The notes under the pieces are model-generated. The model was not told the origin of the DNA. It did no database searches and saw only the letters and a list, made by a program, of their open reading frames with translations. Of a stretch of DNA of 64,000 bases, positions 38,908 through 48,375 are shown in pieces. Position 1 is the stretch's first letter, and every line of letters starts with the position of its first letter. Source of the DNA: Desulfosudis oleivorans (GTDB lineage: Bacteria > Desulfobacterota > Desulfobacteria > Desulfobacterales > SURF-7). Where the stretch lies: contig DYJD01000005.1 of NCBI GenBank assembly GCA_020723325.1, positions 1-64,000 on the forward strand. Direction: 5' to 3'. Made by a program: the position numbers and the translations under genes.

Positions 38908-41052
38908 ATGAAAAAGATCTTGATCGGGCTGGGTGTTTTCCTGGGGCTGGTCCTGGCACTGCTGATCATCCTGCCCTTTGTCATCAACATCAGGGAGATC
39001 GTGGCCGCACAGCTTCCCGCGGTTGAAAAACAGATTCATCGCAAGATAGCCATCGGCGATGTTAGACTGACGTTGCTGACCGGTGTCGGCGCTGAAATCA
39101 GGAGCGTCAGCATTTCCAATCATCCGGATTTCCGCAAAGAAGCGTTTGTCAGCATGGAAAGCCTGCGCGCCAGGGTCCGATTGCTGCCCCTTTTAAAAAA
39201 GACGGTGATGGTTTCCTCGATTTCCATTGTCAAACCCGACATCCTGATTGAAAAAGACGGTCAGGGCCGCATGAACTTCGCTGATATGATCACCGCCCCA
39301 AAAACCGCCGAACCGGAATCAAAGGAACCAAAACCCCAGGAACCTGTAAAAGATCCCCTGGCCCTTTTGGGAACAATTCAGGTTTCCAATATTTCCATCA
39401 AAGACGCCCGTTTCCGTTTCTACGACGCCTCCAAGCCGGAATCCGCCAAGGAATACGCCTTGGACCGGCTCAATCTTGCACTGGATGCCGCGTATTCGCC
39501 CCAGGAAATCCAAGTAGATCTAGGTATGGATGTCAACCTCATGGTCAGCGATGTCTTTCCCAAGGATGCCGGCGCGCCTTTGTCCATCCGCTGTTCCACG
39601 CTGTTGCGCAAGAACGAGCTTCTGATCGAGCGGTTGAAACTGGTTCTCGGTAAAATGACCTTCAACGCCGCGGCCCGGATTCAGGACTTTGCAGCACCGC
39701 ACATCGACGGCCAACTGGATTTGGAGCCCACTTCCCTTGAGAATCTGCCGGCGATCCTGCCAATGCTGAAACCATTTGCACTCAAGGGTAAACTTGCCCT
39801 GTCCGATCTACGGGCAACCGGCACCATTGATGAATTGAAAGAATTGAAAGGCATCGGCGGGAAAGTAAGCCTGCAAAACGGCAGCATCACATCCTCTGCT
39901 TTGGTAAACTCCATCGAAAAAATTCAGGTTTCGGCCGTCCTGGCAGGCAAGGACGTCAAGGTGCAGGAGCTGACCTTTCAGGTGGGCGCGTCCGATGTCC
40001 GGCTCGACGCCGGGATTCAAAATATTTTCAAGCCGGCTGTTACCTTTAACTTAACCTCCTCCTATTTGGATGTGGACGGGCTGCTACCGCCCGCATCCAA
40101 AGCGGCTCAGCCAGGTGAAACAAAAAAAGAAGCCGGTGCTGGCAAGCCCCAAAAAGCGCCGGATCTCAAGGCCGATGGTCGCGTGGCGATTCAAAAATGC
40201 AAGCTCAAAGGCGTGCAACTGGAGGATGTTACGGCGGAACTCACATACGCCGATGCGGTGGCCGTCTTGAAAAAACTGCGCTTCACCACTTTCGGTGGGG
40301 TTGTCGCCACCAGCGCCCGGGTGGATCTTACAGATATGCAGACCCCCAAGTGGAGCATTGATCTGGGCCTGGAAAACATCAGCGCCAATTCAGCCCTCAG
40401 TCAGTTCACCAGCCTGAAAGACACCTTGTACGGCAATGTAAATACGCGCCTGTCGCTTCAGGGCACAGGCAAAGAGTGGTCTTCCATATCGAAAAGCCTG
40501 GGCGGCAAGGGTTCGGCCAATGTCGTCAGCGGCAAGCTGGCCTCGCTGAACCTGTTGGATGCGGTGGGCCAAAGTCTGGGAAAATTTCAGGGCCTGGGCT
40601 TGTTGGCCCAGACCCTTGCGCCCCAGGCCGGTGTCCAATCAAAGGAAACCACTTTCCAGGATCTGGCCGGCAAATTCTCGGTTCTGGAAGGGAAGATCCA
40701 GTTGGAGGACCTGACCATGGCGGCCCGAGATTTCCTGCTTTCCGGCGGCGGCCAGATCGGCTTGGACCAGAAGCTTGATTTGCGGACCTCCGTGGTGCTT
40801 TCCAACGCTCTTTCCGCCCGTCTAGAGAAAGACAACTATATGAAGTATCTGTTGAACAAAAACAAACAACTGGAAATTCCCTGCGCCATCTCGGGCGATG
40901 TCCAAAAGCCCCAGGTGGCGGCGGACGGCGACAGCCTCAACCGCATGCTCCAAAAAGCCGCCACTACCGCCGCCAAGGATCAGCTTCAGCAAGGTCTCGA
41001 AAAGAAAGTGGGCAAGGACGCGGGCAAGTTGCTGCAGGGCTTATTCGAATGA
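38908..41052 (+). CDS. AsmA family protein
   Basis: This 714-residue protein starts at MKKILIG with CGGAG upstream; an in-phase frame runs 138 bp further upstream but looks non-coding. One N-terminal membrane anchor (about 1-25) is followed by a long periplasmic beta-rich domain with the AsmA signature (LPAVEKQIHRKIAIGDVRL; FRKEAFVSMESLRARV). The central region is Ala/Lys/Glu-rich, and the end carries LSARLEKDNYMKYLLNKN and a basic helix. AsmA-like proteins are implicated in lipid transport and outer membrane biogenesis in Gram-negatives. It is monocistronic and divergent from the aldo/keto reductase. Confidence 0.88.
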   Translation: MKKILIGLGVFLGLVLALLIILPFVINIREIVAAQLPAVEKQIHRKIAIGDVRLTLLTGVGAEIRSVSISNHPDFRKEAFVSMESLRARVRLLPLLKKTVMVSSISIVKPDILIEKDGQGRMNFADMITAPKTAEPESKEPKPQEPVKDPLALLGTIQVSNISIKDARFRFYDASKPESAKEYALDRLNLALDAAYSPQEIQVDLGMDVNLMVSDVFPKDAGAPLSIRCSTLLRKNELLIERLKLVLGKMTFNAAARIQDFAAPHIDGQLDLEPTSLENLPAILPMLKPFALKGKLALSDLRATGTIDELKELKGIGGKVSLQNGSITSSALVNSIEKIQVSAVLAGKDVKVQELTFQVGASDVRLDAGIQNIFKPAVTFNLTSSYLDVDGLLPPASKAAQPGETKKEAGAGKPQKAPDLKADGRVAIQKCKLKGVQLEDVTAELTYADAVAVLKKLRFTTFGGVVATSARVDLTDMQTPKWSIDLGLENISANSALSQFTSLKDTLYGNVNTRLSLQGTGKEWSSISKSLGGKGSANVVSGKLASLNLLDAVGQSLGKFQGLGLLAQTLAPQAGVQSKETTFQDLAGKFSVLEGKIQLEDLTMAARDFLLSGGGQIGLDQKLDLRTSVVLSNALSARLEKDNYMKYLLNKNKQLEIPCAISGDVQKPQVAADGDSLNRMLQKAATTAAKDQLQQGLEKKVGKDAGKLLQGLFE

Positions 41053-41128
41053 ACTTATAGGAATCGAGACGCGCATTCAAAAATCCGTGACTAAGGGTGG
41101 CATTATTCACAAACTTACACGCTAATCT

Positions 41129-41472
41129 GATTCCATTCCAAACCATTGCAGAATCCGGCTGTTTTGTTCACGGGGATAGACATGGGAAAGATTCGGGACT
41201 ACTTCAAGGGTGATATCGGCGCCGGCCTGTTGCAGGAGCGTGCAGGCGAAACGGGCGCGGCTTACGGGAAACATCCAGTCCAGGGCGTTGGTCAATGCAA
41301 AGGTCCCCCATCGGAAATCCCGGTCAACAGGATTTGGGTTGTATCCACCGGCCAGCGTTTCATCACCTGGTCCAGGGTTGCTTTCAAATCCTGAAATCGG
41401 GGCGGATTGTCCGGAAGTTTTTCTATTGCCCGTCGGCACTGCTCAAGTTCATAATAAATGCGTCAGCAGTTA
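41129..41472 (-). pseudogene. Deletion remnant of the alpha/beta hydrolase gene at 34.3 kb
   Basis: The sequence matches the hydrolase gene at about 90 percent but lacks two internal pieces. Near 41370-41383 it jumps from the sequence around 34713 to that around 35206 of the intact gene (about 490 bp lost), at a shared CCTGGTC-AGGG. Near 41278-41288 it jumps again over about 110 bp, at a shared TCCAG. The catalytic Ser segment survives in altered form (GISDGG), but large parts of the fold are missing. A frame stays open across both joins. Compared with the original, the copy seems non-functional. Confidence 0.8.
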
Positions 41473-41780
41473 TTGTCTTGAACGACCCAAATTTTCAAAA
41501 TTGCAGCATTGAATAAACCAATTCCTGGCAAAAGGTACAACTCATTTTTTTAGCAACATCAGCATCCCGGGCCACCGACTTGTCCACCGCCGCGCTTGAG
41601 ATAATGAATCGGCGAGCCATGGCAACCTTGCTTACACTAAATAATCCAAATCATTTTCTCTGACCAGATTCCACCATACGAATACTGGATTCAATAGGTT
41701 GGTAAAAAACACCAGTCGCCCCATACCGACCAGTGCGCCCCAAATCAGCCGCTCTTACCTATTGTATCCTATCCCTTCCC
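41473..41780. other. Intergenic region, no gene seen
   Basis: I see no gene, RNA or clear repeat here. It separates the hydrolase remnant from the efflux locus on the left. Confidence 0.5.
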
Positions 41781-42029
41781 TTAGTATTTTGAAACAAATA
41801 CGGCCACCGGCCCGGGGACACCCGGCATAATCTGAAACCGCACCGCGTTGCCGCATTTGAGCGCATCCGCGAGACCGGCCGTTTTCGATGGCGTAAAGAC
41901 AACCAATTGATGATCCGCATCGGTTTCGATCAGGCCGATGTCGAGATTTTGGGCACCCAGAAAAACGATGCGGCCGGAAGCTGTTTTCCAGCGAGCGCTT
42001 GCCCTCCCATGCGTTGAATTCTGGATCAT
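41781..42029 (-). CDS. Small cold-shock-domain-like protein with degenerate RNA-binding motifs
   Basis: This 82-residue protein starts at MIQNST with AAAGGAGGAG upstream. Residues 19-80 follow the spacing of the cold-shock OB-fold: GRIVFLGAQNLDIGLIETD in the first half, QLVVFTP, a loop, LKCGNAVRFQIMPG, then VPGPVAVFVS. The last segment closely resembles the KVSFTI(n)GAKGPAA(n)NV end of CspA. But both RNA-binding motifs are altered: NLDIGLI replaces KGFGFI, and LVVFTPS replaces VFVHFS, so aromatic base-stacking residues are missing. It lies 39 bp after the RND/TolC gene and may be the last gene of that operon. The homology is inferred by eye. Confidence 0.6.
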   Translation of the reverse strand: MIQNSTHGRASARWKTASGRIVFLGAQNLDIGLIETDADHQLVVFTPSKTAGLADALKCGNAVRFQIMPGVPGPVAVFVSKY

Positions 42030-42067
42030 GGTTCTCCTCCTTTCCAAGGAAAATGATTGTTAAAGCG

Positions 42068-45000
42068 TTAGAACAAACCGGCTGCCGGGTCATCTTCGCC
42101 CATGGCAAGCCACAGCCGCACGGCCGTCCGTACCACTTCGATGCGCGCCAGACGATGCGCCGTGATCCGGTCGCGAAGCTGGGCTTCCGCCGCCAGCAAA
42201 TCGTTGGTGGTGGCTCGGCCTTCCAAATGGCGGACCCGTTCCACCCTCAAGGTTTCCGAAGCCTGAGCCACAGCTTTTTCCTCCACGGTCACCGCCTCCC
42301 GAGTGGTGGACAAATCGGCCTGGACAGCCTGCAATTCGAGTTCGATCCCGCGATGGGCTTCCTGGATCTCGAGATCCAAGGCTTTCCTTTCCGCAGCCAT
42401 TTGAGCGGACCGTGAAGCGATGGTACCCGCGGCAAAAGGGGTCCAGGTTACCATGAGACGCCCCTCGGCCACATTGTCAGGCTCATAGGCCGAGCCTCCA
42501 TCCCAGGCCCATCCAAGGCTGGCATCCAGGCGGGGCCAACGCTCCGCCCGTACAGCGGATTCCTGATTGCGCAGGGACTCGGCGGCCGCCTTCATGGCCT
42601 GGATATCGGGACGGCAATTCCGAGACCGGTCAATCGAATCCGCCAGGCCGGGAATGTTTTCCAGCCGGATTTCCGGCAAAGTGCCGGCCGTGACGGTTCC
42701 CTTATGATGAATGGCGCGGGCCAGAGCCTGACGGGCAACCCCTGTTGCCTGTTCAAGGCGATTCAGGTCGAGGGCTGCCTGGTCATGAGCCAGGCGGACT
42801 TTCAGCATGTCGATCTCCAGGGCCCGGTCCGCGTCGGCCATGGCCGTGACCTCGGAAAGCCGGGATGCGAGACTGGCCAGATAGGCCTTGGTGGCGTCAA
42901 TGCGCGCCTCCACCGCAAGGACGTTCAAGAAATTTTCCGCCGCTTCCGCGGCCATGCGCTGCCGCCACCGCTCGGCATCATGCTGCTGGGCCAGGGTGCG
43001 TGCCTCCGCTGCCGGAATTCCATAGAAGATTTCAGACGGATGAAAAATCGGCTGCAGCAGCGATACCGAGGCTGAACCGGCCTGTTGTTCACCGACGCTG
43101 ATGGCACCCAGCAGGGGCATATCCATTTTCAGCTCCCGATCCCGTTTCCAAACCGAGGCACTCGAAGTCAGCTGGGGCAGGTAAACGGATCTCTTAATCG
43201 TTGCCGCTTCCTCTCGGGCCGCCGTTGTCCTTTGATCCGCGGCCTCCACAAACGGTCGGCTTTGCCCGCGCTGCATGGCTTCCTTCAGGGATATAACAAG
43301 CGGTTCCCCGCCATGTGCCGGAGCGATGAGGATCAGGGTGATCGCCGCCGTCACCGCCGCCTTTTTGAAGGGAATCCGGAAACCATGGCCGAAAGGTGAC
43401 ATGAGCAGGCGGTACAGCGCTGGCACCACCAGCAGGGTCAGCATGGTGGAAGCCATCAGACCGGAAATCATGGCTGAGGCCAGCGGCGGCCACAGGGTGG
43501 AGGAGGAAAACGCCAGCGGCAGAAGACCGGCCACGGTGGTTCCCGAGGTCAGCAGAATCGGACGGATGCGCCTGACCACCGCATCCTGAAGGGCGGTATC
43601 CATATCGGCCCCTTCCGCCAGCCGACTCTCCACCACCTCCAGCAACACAATGGCGTTGTTGACCACCACCCCCACCAGGGCGATCACGCCCAAAAGGGAC
43701 ATGAAGCCAAAGGGCTGATCGCCGATGACCAACCCAGGTATGACTCCGGCGGCTGCCAGCGGAATGGTGCTGAGAATGATGGCCGTACGACGGAAGGAGT
43801 TGAATTCGGCCATCAGCACGCCGAGCAGCAGCAGCATGCCGATGGGAAAGCTTTTCATCAACGCGGCGTTGGCCTCCCCCGAACCTTCGGCATCCCCGCC
43901 GAACTTCATTTCAACCCCTGGTGGAAGTGCCAGGGCCTCTCGCTGATTCGCAAATTTGGAAAGCACCTGGCTGAAGGTGACGCCTTCCTTTAATTGGGAG
44001 GAAACCGTCACCACCCGCTGGGCATTGCGATGTTTGATGGCTGCCGGCTGCCAGGCGGTGGATATTCGGGCGATCTGGCTCAGCGGCACGGTCCGGCCGT
44101 CCGGCCCGGTTACATCCAGGGAATCCAGGGAAGCGACGGGAATGCGTTCCCCGGCCGGGGCGCGGATCACCACCGGAATGGGGTCCTTTCCAGAACGCAG
44201 CTCGCCGGCTGGCAGTCCGCGTGTTCGGCCGTAAAGGCTGAGGGCCAGATTCGTGCGGGTCACCCCGTGCCGGGCCGCCGTGGCATCATCCACCTGAAAG
44301 CGCAGCATGGGGCCTCCGGGTCCTAAATCATGGCGGATATCCTTGGTTCCCGGAACAGATTTCAGCGCACCGGCGACCATGGTCGCCGCTTGGTTGAGGG
44401 TTTCGAGATCATCGCCGAACAGGCGGATTTCCACGGGCGCCTCTACCGGCGGGCCCTGCTCCAGTTTGCGCGCCACCAGTTCCACCTGGGGCAGTTCCGC
44501 CGTCGCAAACCGGCGGATCTCCTCCAGCAGCGGCTCGATCTCCGCCACCTGACGGGTTTCGACAATCAGCTGAGCGAAATGCGGACTGAAGGGCACCCGC
44601 TGAATATTGTAATAGAAGTGCGGTGCGCTGCGGCCCATGAATCCGGCAATTTTAACGACTTCCGGCCGGGAAAGTAACAGCGTTTCAATGCGCCGCACCG
44701 CCGCATCCGTGGCATCCAGATGACTGCCCTCCGGAAGCCGCAGATCGATAATGGCCTGGTTCCGGTCGGAGGAAGGAAAGAATTGGCTGCGTATCAGCGG
44801 CGCCAATGCCAATGAAACCCCCAGCAGAATCACCGCGCCGGCGATCACATTCCGGGGATGCCTCACCGCAATTGCGGCGAGCTTTTGGCCAAAGGTTTCC
44901 AACTGCATACTCCGGCGGATTTTTTCCGGGACCAGGACCGCCTGGGCCAGGGCCGGGGTGACCAGGACCGCATAGACATAACTCACACTCAAGGTGAGCA

Positions 45001-46390
45001 TCATGACCACCGGAATGGTCCGCGTAAAAGCGGCGGTGGGTCCATCGGCGATCAGCATGGGAACAAAGGCCGCCAAAGTGGTCAGGGTGGCTCCAGCCAG
45101 GGGGACGGCCAATTCCCGGACCGCCCCCAAGGCGGCTTCCCGGCCCGACTCCCCCCGATCCATACGCCACTGAACGTTTTCGGCTATCACAATGGCATTG
45201 TCCACCAGCATGCCCAGGGCCAGTACGATGGCCGCGATGGATATTTGGTGTAGAACACCGCCGTTCCAGGCAAATAGCGCTACGGATGTAAAAGTTACCA
45301 GAGGAATCACCGCGGCCACCAACAGTCCCAGGCGGGCGCCCATGGTCAGGAAGAGGATCCCGGCGACGATCAAGACGCCGAACAACAGCGACTGGTTCAG
45401 TTCGGAAAGACGTGTCACTGTGCGATCCGGCTGAAAGGTCACCTCGTGAACCGTCAGGGGCCGGATCAACGGTTGGATTTGAAGCAGTTTTTCCCGCAGC
45501 GCGGTTCCAAAATCCACCAGGTTGATGGACTTGCGGGGAACCACGCCGAGACCGACACTCATTTCACCGTTGAAGCGCATCCGCGCCGTTGCTGGTTCCC
45601 GCGGTCCCTGATAAACCCGGGCCACTTCGCTCAGTGGAACAAAGTCACCCGAAGCCAACTGGATGGGCGTTCCGGAGATTTCCTGCACCGAAGCGTATTC
45701 GGAGATCGGGCGGAGCCGGACGGTTTTTCCCTGGAGCTGCAGCGAACCGCCGGACAGAATCCGGTTGCGCGTTTCCAGTTGCGCCGAAAGCTGCCAGGCG
45801 TTGATGCCCAGGCGTCTGGCCACGGCATCGTCCAGCGCCACAATGACCTGTTCCTCAGGATCGGCGATCAGCTGGACCCTGGAAACCTGCGGCATGAGCA
45901 ACAACTGTTCCTTGATGGTGCGGGCGGCTTCCAGCAGCACCTTAAGATCGCCGCTGCCCGTGACGGATAGAACGACGGACTCCTGATCTTGCTGTTTTTC
46001 ATCCAGCACCGGTGCGCCGGCGCCTGCCGGGAAATCCCGCCGCCCGATCTCAAGGGATCGCCGCACCTCGTCCCAGGCCTTGTCAAAATCCACCGTGTCC
46101 CCGTGAAGTTCTAAACTAAGCACCGCCACTTCATCAAAGGCCGTGGCTTCGATTTCCTTGATTTCGGCCACTTCCGAAAGGGCGTCTTCCACGGGATTCA
46201 AGATCAGTCGCTCCACGGTAAGGGCGTCTGCGCCGGGAAATGGGATCACCACTTGGCCCCAAAAATCCGGGAGCCTGGGATCCTCCTGCCGGATCATGGT
46301 GACCCACAACAGCATTCCCGAAATCGATAGCAGCAGCGCCGTGGTCAGGATCAGCCGCCTTTGTTCCACAAGCTGTATCAGCCATTTCAT
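42068..46390 (-). CDS. RND efflux permease fused in frame to a TolC-like outer membrane factor
   Basis: The open frame encodes 1440 residues. Residues 1 to about 996 are an RND permease: a first membrane helix, the large periplasmic loops, and the proton-relay segment GMLVDNAIVIAENV in transmembrane helix 4, through to the last helices (LLTLLVVPALYRLL). From Met997 there is a basic stretch, then hydrophobic AAVTAAITLILIAPAHGG (about 1010-1028), which resembles a signal peptide. Residues about 1030-1440 are a TolC-type outer membrane factor with long helices. No stop lies between. Possible explanations: real fusion cleaved after export, or an internal start at Met997. It overlaps the adaptor gene by 4 bp. 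Confidence 0.88.
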   Translation of the reverse strand: MKWLIQLVEQRRLILTTALLLSISGMLLWVTMIRQEDPRLPDFWGQVVIPFPGADALTVERLILNPVEDALSEVAEIKEIEATAFDEVAVLSLELHGDTVDFDKAWDEVRRSLEIGRRDFPAGAGAPVLDEKQQDQESVVLSVTGSGDLKVLLEAARTIKEQLLLMPQVSRVQLIADPEEQVIVALDDAVARRLGINAWQLSAQLETRNRILSGGSLQLQGKTVRLRPISEYASVQEISGTPIQLASGDFVPLSEVARVYQGPREPATARMRFNGEMSVGLGVVPRKSINLVDFGTALREKLLQIQPLIRPLTVHEVTFQPDRTVTRLSELNQSLLFGVLIVAGILFLTMGARLGLLVAAVIPLVTFTSVALFAWNGGVLHQISIAAIVLALGMLVDNAIVIAENVQWRMDRGESGREAALGAVRELAVPLAGATLTTLAAFVPMLIADGPTAAFTRTIPVVMMLTLSVSYVYAVLVTPALAQAVLVPEKIRRSMQLETFGQKLAAIAVRHPRNVIAGAVILLGVSLALAPLIRSQFFPSSDRNQAIIDLRLPEGSHLDATDAAVRRIETLLLSRPEVVKIAGFMGRSAPHFYYNIQRVPFSPHFAQLIVETRQVAEIEPLLEEIRRFATAELPQVELVARKLEQGPPVEAPVEIRLFGDDLETLNQAATMVAGALKSVPGTKDIRHDLGPGGPMLRFQVDDATAARHGVTRTNLALSLYGRTRGLPAGELRSGKDPIPVVIRAPAGERIPVASLDSLDVTGPDGRTVPLSQIARISTAWQPAAIKHRNAQRVVTVSSQLKEGVTFSQVLSKFANQREALALPPGVEMKFGGDAEGSGEANAALMKSFPIGMLLLLGVLMAEFNSFRRTAIILSTIPLAAAGVIPGLVIGDQPFGFMSLLGVIALVGVVVNNAIVLLEVVESRLAEGADMDTALQDAVVRRIRPILLTSGTTVAGLLPLAFSSSTLWPPLASAMISGLMASTMLTLLVVPALYRLLMSPFGHGFRIPFKKAAVTAAITLILIAPAHGGEPLVISLKEAMQRGQSRPFVEAADQRTTAAREEAATIKRSVYLPQLTSSASVWKRDRELKMDMPLLGAISVGEQQAGSASVSLLQPIFHPSEIFYGIPAAEARTLAQQHDAERWRQRMAAEAAENFLNVLAVEARIDATKAYLASLASRLSEVTAMADADRALEIDMLKVRLAHDQAALDLNRLEQATGVARQALARAIHHKGTVTAGTLPEIRLENIPGLADSIDRSRNCRPDIQAMKAAAESLRNQESAVRAERWPRLDASLGWAWDGGSAYEPDNVAEGRLMVTWTPFAAGTIASRSAQMAAERKALDLEIQEAHRGIELELQAVQADLSTTREAVTVEEKAVAQASETLRVERVRHLEGRATTNDLLAAEAQLRDRITAHRLARIEVVRTAVRLWLAMGEDDPAAGLF

Positions 46391-47472
46391 AATGCCACCT
46401 CCACGGCATCGCCGTCCGAAAGCTTCGTCTGTCCGGTCGTCACGACCTGTTCTCCTGGGCGGAGCCCGCCATTGACCACAATGCGCTGCTCCAAAAGCGG
46501 CCCCAGGTCCACCACCTGCTTTTGAACTGCGCCTTCATGATAACGAAAAACATAAGGACGGCTGGAGCCAGGATTGACCACGGCGGTGATCGGAATGGTC
46601 ATCACCGAATCCGTCACCAGCTCGAACAGGACTTCGGCGGTCATACCAGCGGTGATCCGTTTGGCTGGATCCAAATCCACCGTAACCGGAAACAGACGGC
46701 CGGGCCCGGAAGCAGCCCGGGCGATGGCGCTGATGCTTGCCGTAACCGGCAGGCTGTCGGCAAGCGGAAACGACACCCCCACGGTCTGACCCATCTGCAG
46801 CCGAATCATGACCGCCTCCGGAACTTCCACATTGATTTCCAGCGGGCCGTCCCCCGAAATCTCCAACACTGGGCGACCCGGAGCGGTCCATTCGCCGGCT
46901 TCGATAAAAACGCCGGTCACTGTGCCGGCATACGGCGCCCGTAGAACGGTTTCATCCCGCAGGCGCTCGGCTTCGCGGAGTCTGGCGTTTGCAGCTTCCA
47001 GAGCTGCGGCCAAGCCCTTTTCGGCCGCCGTGGTTTTTTCCAGTTCCTCACCAGTGGCGGCTTTGGCGGTCACCAGCCGTTGGGCGCGGGAGCGGTCATT
47101 TTGCGCCTGGGCCAGCCGAGTTTCCAGCTCCGTCACCGACCCTAATGCCATGGCAACCGCGTTCCGAAACTCACGCGCATCCAGCTCCGCCAACGGCTGG
47201 CCGGCCCGGACATGTTCGCCCACATCCACTGGACGTTGCATGACCCGCGCCGGAACTCCAAAGGACAGCGCCGCGCGCTGCCGGGAACGGGTCGCACCGG
47301 AAAAGCGCACCGCACGCTTCATCTGGGACTGATCCACTGATTCCACCACCACCCGGACCCGGGATTGTGGTTCCGGGGACACCGTTTCCTTGCGGGGCAT
47401 GGCCCACAAAGCCACGGCAACACCCAAACACATTACGCCGATTGCCAGGGAAATAACTGTATTCCGTTTCAT
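46387..47472 (-). CDS. RND efflux periplasmic adaptor (membrane fusion protein)
   Basis: This 361-residue adaptor starts at MKRNTVISL with GGGAGGAG upstream; the frame is open about 57 bp further. An N-terminal anchor (about 1-25) is followed by the biotinyl-lipoyl-like halves (FGVPARVMQRPVDVGEHVRAG and VLRAPYAGTVTGVFIEAG) enclosing a coiled-coil hairpin (about 100-150), and then a beta-barrel and membrane-proximal domain. It bridges the permease and the outer membrane factor across the periplasm. It follows tetR and is preceded by an operator; its stop overlaps the permease start. Confidence 0.93.
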   Translation of the reverse strand: MKRNTVISLAIGVMCLGVAVALWAMPRKETVSPEPQSRVRVVVESVDQSQMKRAVRFSGATRSRQRAALSFGVPARVMQRPVDVGEHVRAGQPLAELDAREFRNAVAMALGSVTELETRLAQAQNDRSRAQRLVTAKAATGEELEKTTAAEKGLAAALEAANARLREAERLRDETVLRAPYAGTVTGVFIEAGEWTAPGRPVLEISGDGPLEINVEVPEAVMIRLQMGQTVGVSFPLADSLPVTASISAIARAASGPGRLFPVTVDLDPAKRITAGMTAEVLFELVTDSVMTIPITAVVNPGSSRPYVFRYHEGAVQKQVVDLGPLLEQRIVVNGGLRPGEQVVTTGQTKLSDGDAVEVAL

Positions 47473-47509
47473 CTGTCTCCTCCCGATCATTGCAATATCG
47501 CCGCCATTT

Positions 47510-47529
47510 TTAACTGGTCGGCCAATCAA
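47510..47529. promoter_or_regulatory. TetR operator before the adaptor gene
   Basis: TTAACTGGTCGGCCAATCAA matches the operator before tetR at 17 of 20 positions. A minus-strand pair TTGAAT/TAAATT, about 16 bp apart, overlaps its right edge and could be the efflux promoter. Confidence 0.6.
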
Positions 47530-47622
47530 TTTAAATCACAAAAAAAACCATTCAATGGATTCCGGACCCCGTCTTTCCCCGGAGCGGCGGAACATCGCCT
47601 TTTGGCCCCATCAAATTTTAAC

Positions 47623-48243
47623 TCAACGTTTTCGAGGAAGAATCCCCTCAAAAAATATTTTGATGATGGCTTCCAGATAACCGTCATCCAGTTTTTCCGG
47701 CAAGCCGTCCGTCCCGAAGTCAGCGATAAAATGTTCTTTATCCTGAAACCAGTGCTGACACAGGCCGATGAAAACGAACAGAAGGAACCGCGCATCCACG
47801 TCGTCCCGGATCTCTCCGGCTGCCTGGGCCTGTTTGACCTTCTGGAGGCCGATATCAATCAGTTCCTTGTCTTTCTGCATGCAATCGTAGTTGTCGTTTT
47901 CCAGAAAGATCCAGGCCAGAATCCTGACAATTTGCGGATTTCTTTTCAAAAAATCAAAATAAAACACCAGGGAAGCCCGCAGAAGCTCCACCGAGGGTTC
48001 CGCGTCCTGGATGATTTCAAGCTGCCGGTCCGCATATACCATGAACCGCCGGGTTTTGATCTCCTGCCACAGCCCTTCTTTGGAATTGAAATAATGGTGG
48101 ATCAGGCTTTTGGTGATATCGGCGCGCCGGGCGATATCACTGAGTGAGGTATTGCCAAAACCCTTTTCCAGAAAGACCGCCTCTGCAGCCTCTAGGAGAG
48201 CCTCGCGGGTCGCTTCCGGATTGCGGATTTGTTTGGATGTCAT
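47623..48243 (-). CDS. TetR family regulator of the efflux operon
   Basis: This 206-residue regulator starts at MTSKQIRNPEATR, with GGAGG upstream; an in-phase start 27 bp earlier is less likely. The HTH is in NTSLSDIARRADITKSLIHHYFNSKEGL, following AEAVFLEKGFG. It lies 151 bp upstream of the adaptor gene on the same strand. Related operators before both itself and the adaptor gene suggest it represses itself and the pump. The inducing ligand is unknown. Confidence 0.92.
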   Translation of the reverse strand: MTSKQIRNPEATREALLEAAEAVFLEKGFGNTSLSDIARRADITKSLIHHYFNSKEGLWQEIKTRRFMVYADRQLEIIQDAEPSVELLRASLVFYFDFLKRNPQIVRILAWIFLENDNYDCMQKDKELIDIGLQKVKQAQAAGEIRDDVDARFLLFVFIGLCQHWFQDKEHFIADFGTDGLPEKLDDGYLEAIIKIFFEGILPRKR

Positions 48244-48272
48244 GGGTCGTTCCTCCGAATTTCCTCTCATCT

Positions 48273-48323
48273 ATTAATTGGTCGGCCGATTAATAAAATA
48301 CGAAAATCCAATGGGTTTGTCAA
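48273..48323 (-). promoter_or_regulatory. Promoter and TetR operator of the efflux regulator
   Basis: On the minus strand TTGACA (48318-48323) lies 17 bp from TATTTT (48295-48300). Immediately downstream, 48273-48294 is an imperfect palindrome (ATTAAT ends, TCGGCCGA centre; 18 of 22 positions symmetric). The arrangement matches that of the other TetR gene at 28.8 kb. Confidence 0.65.
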
Positions 48324-48375
48324 GCAAAAAAACTCACCCGGCAACCGGCCCCTTTAATTTGATCCCGCCCTTGTG

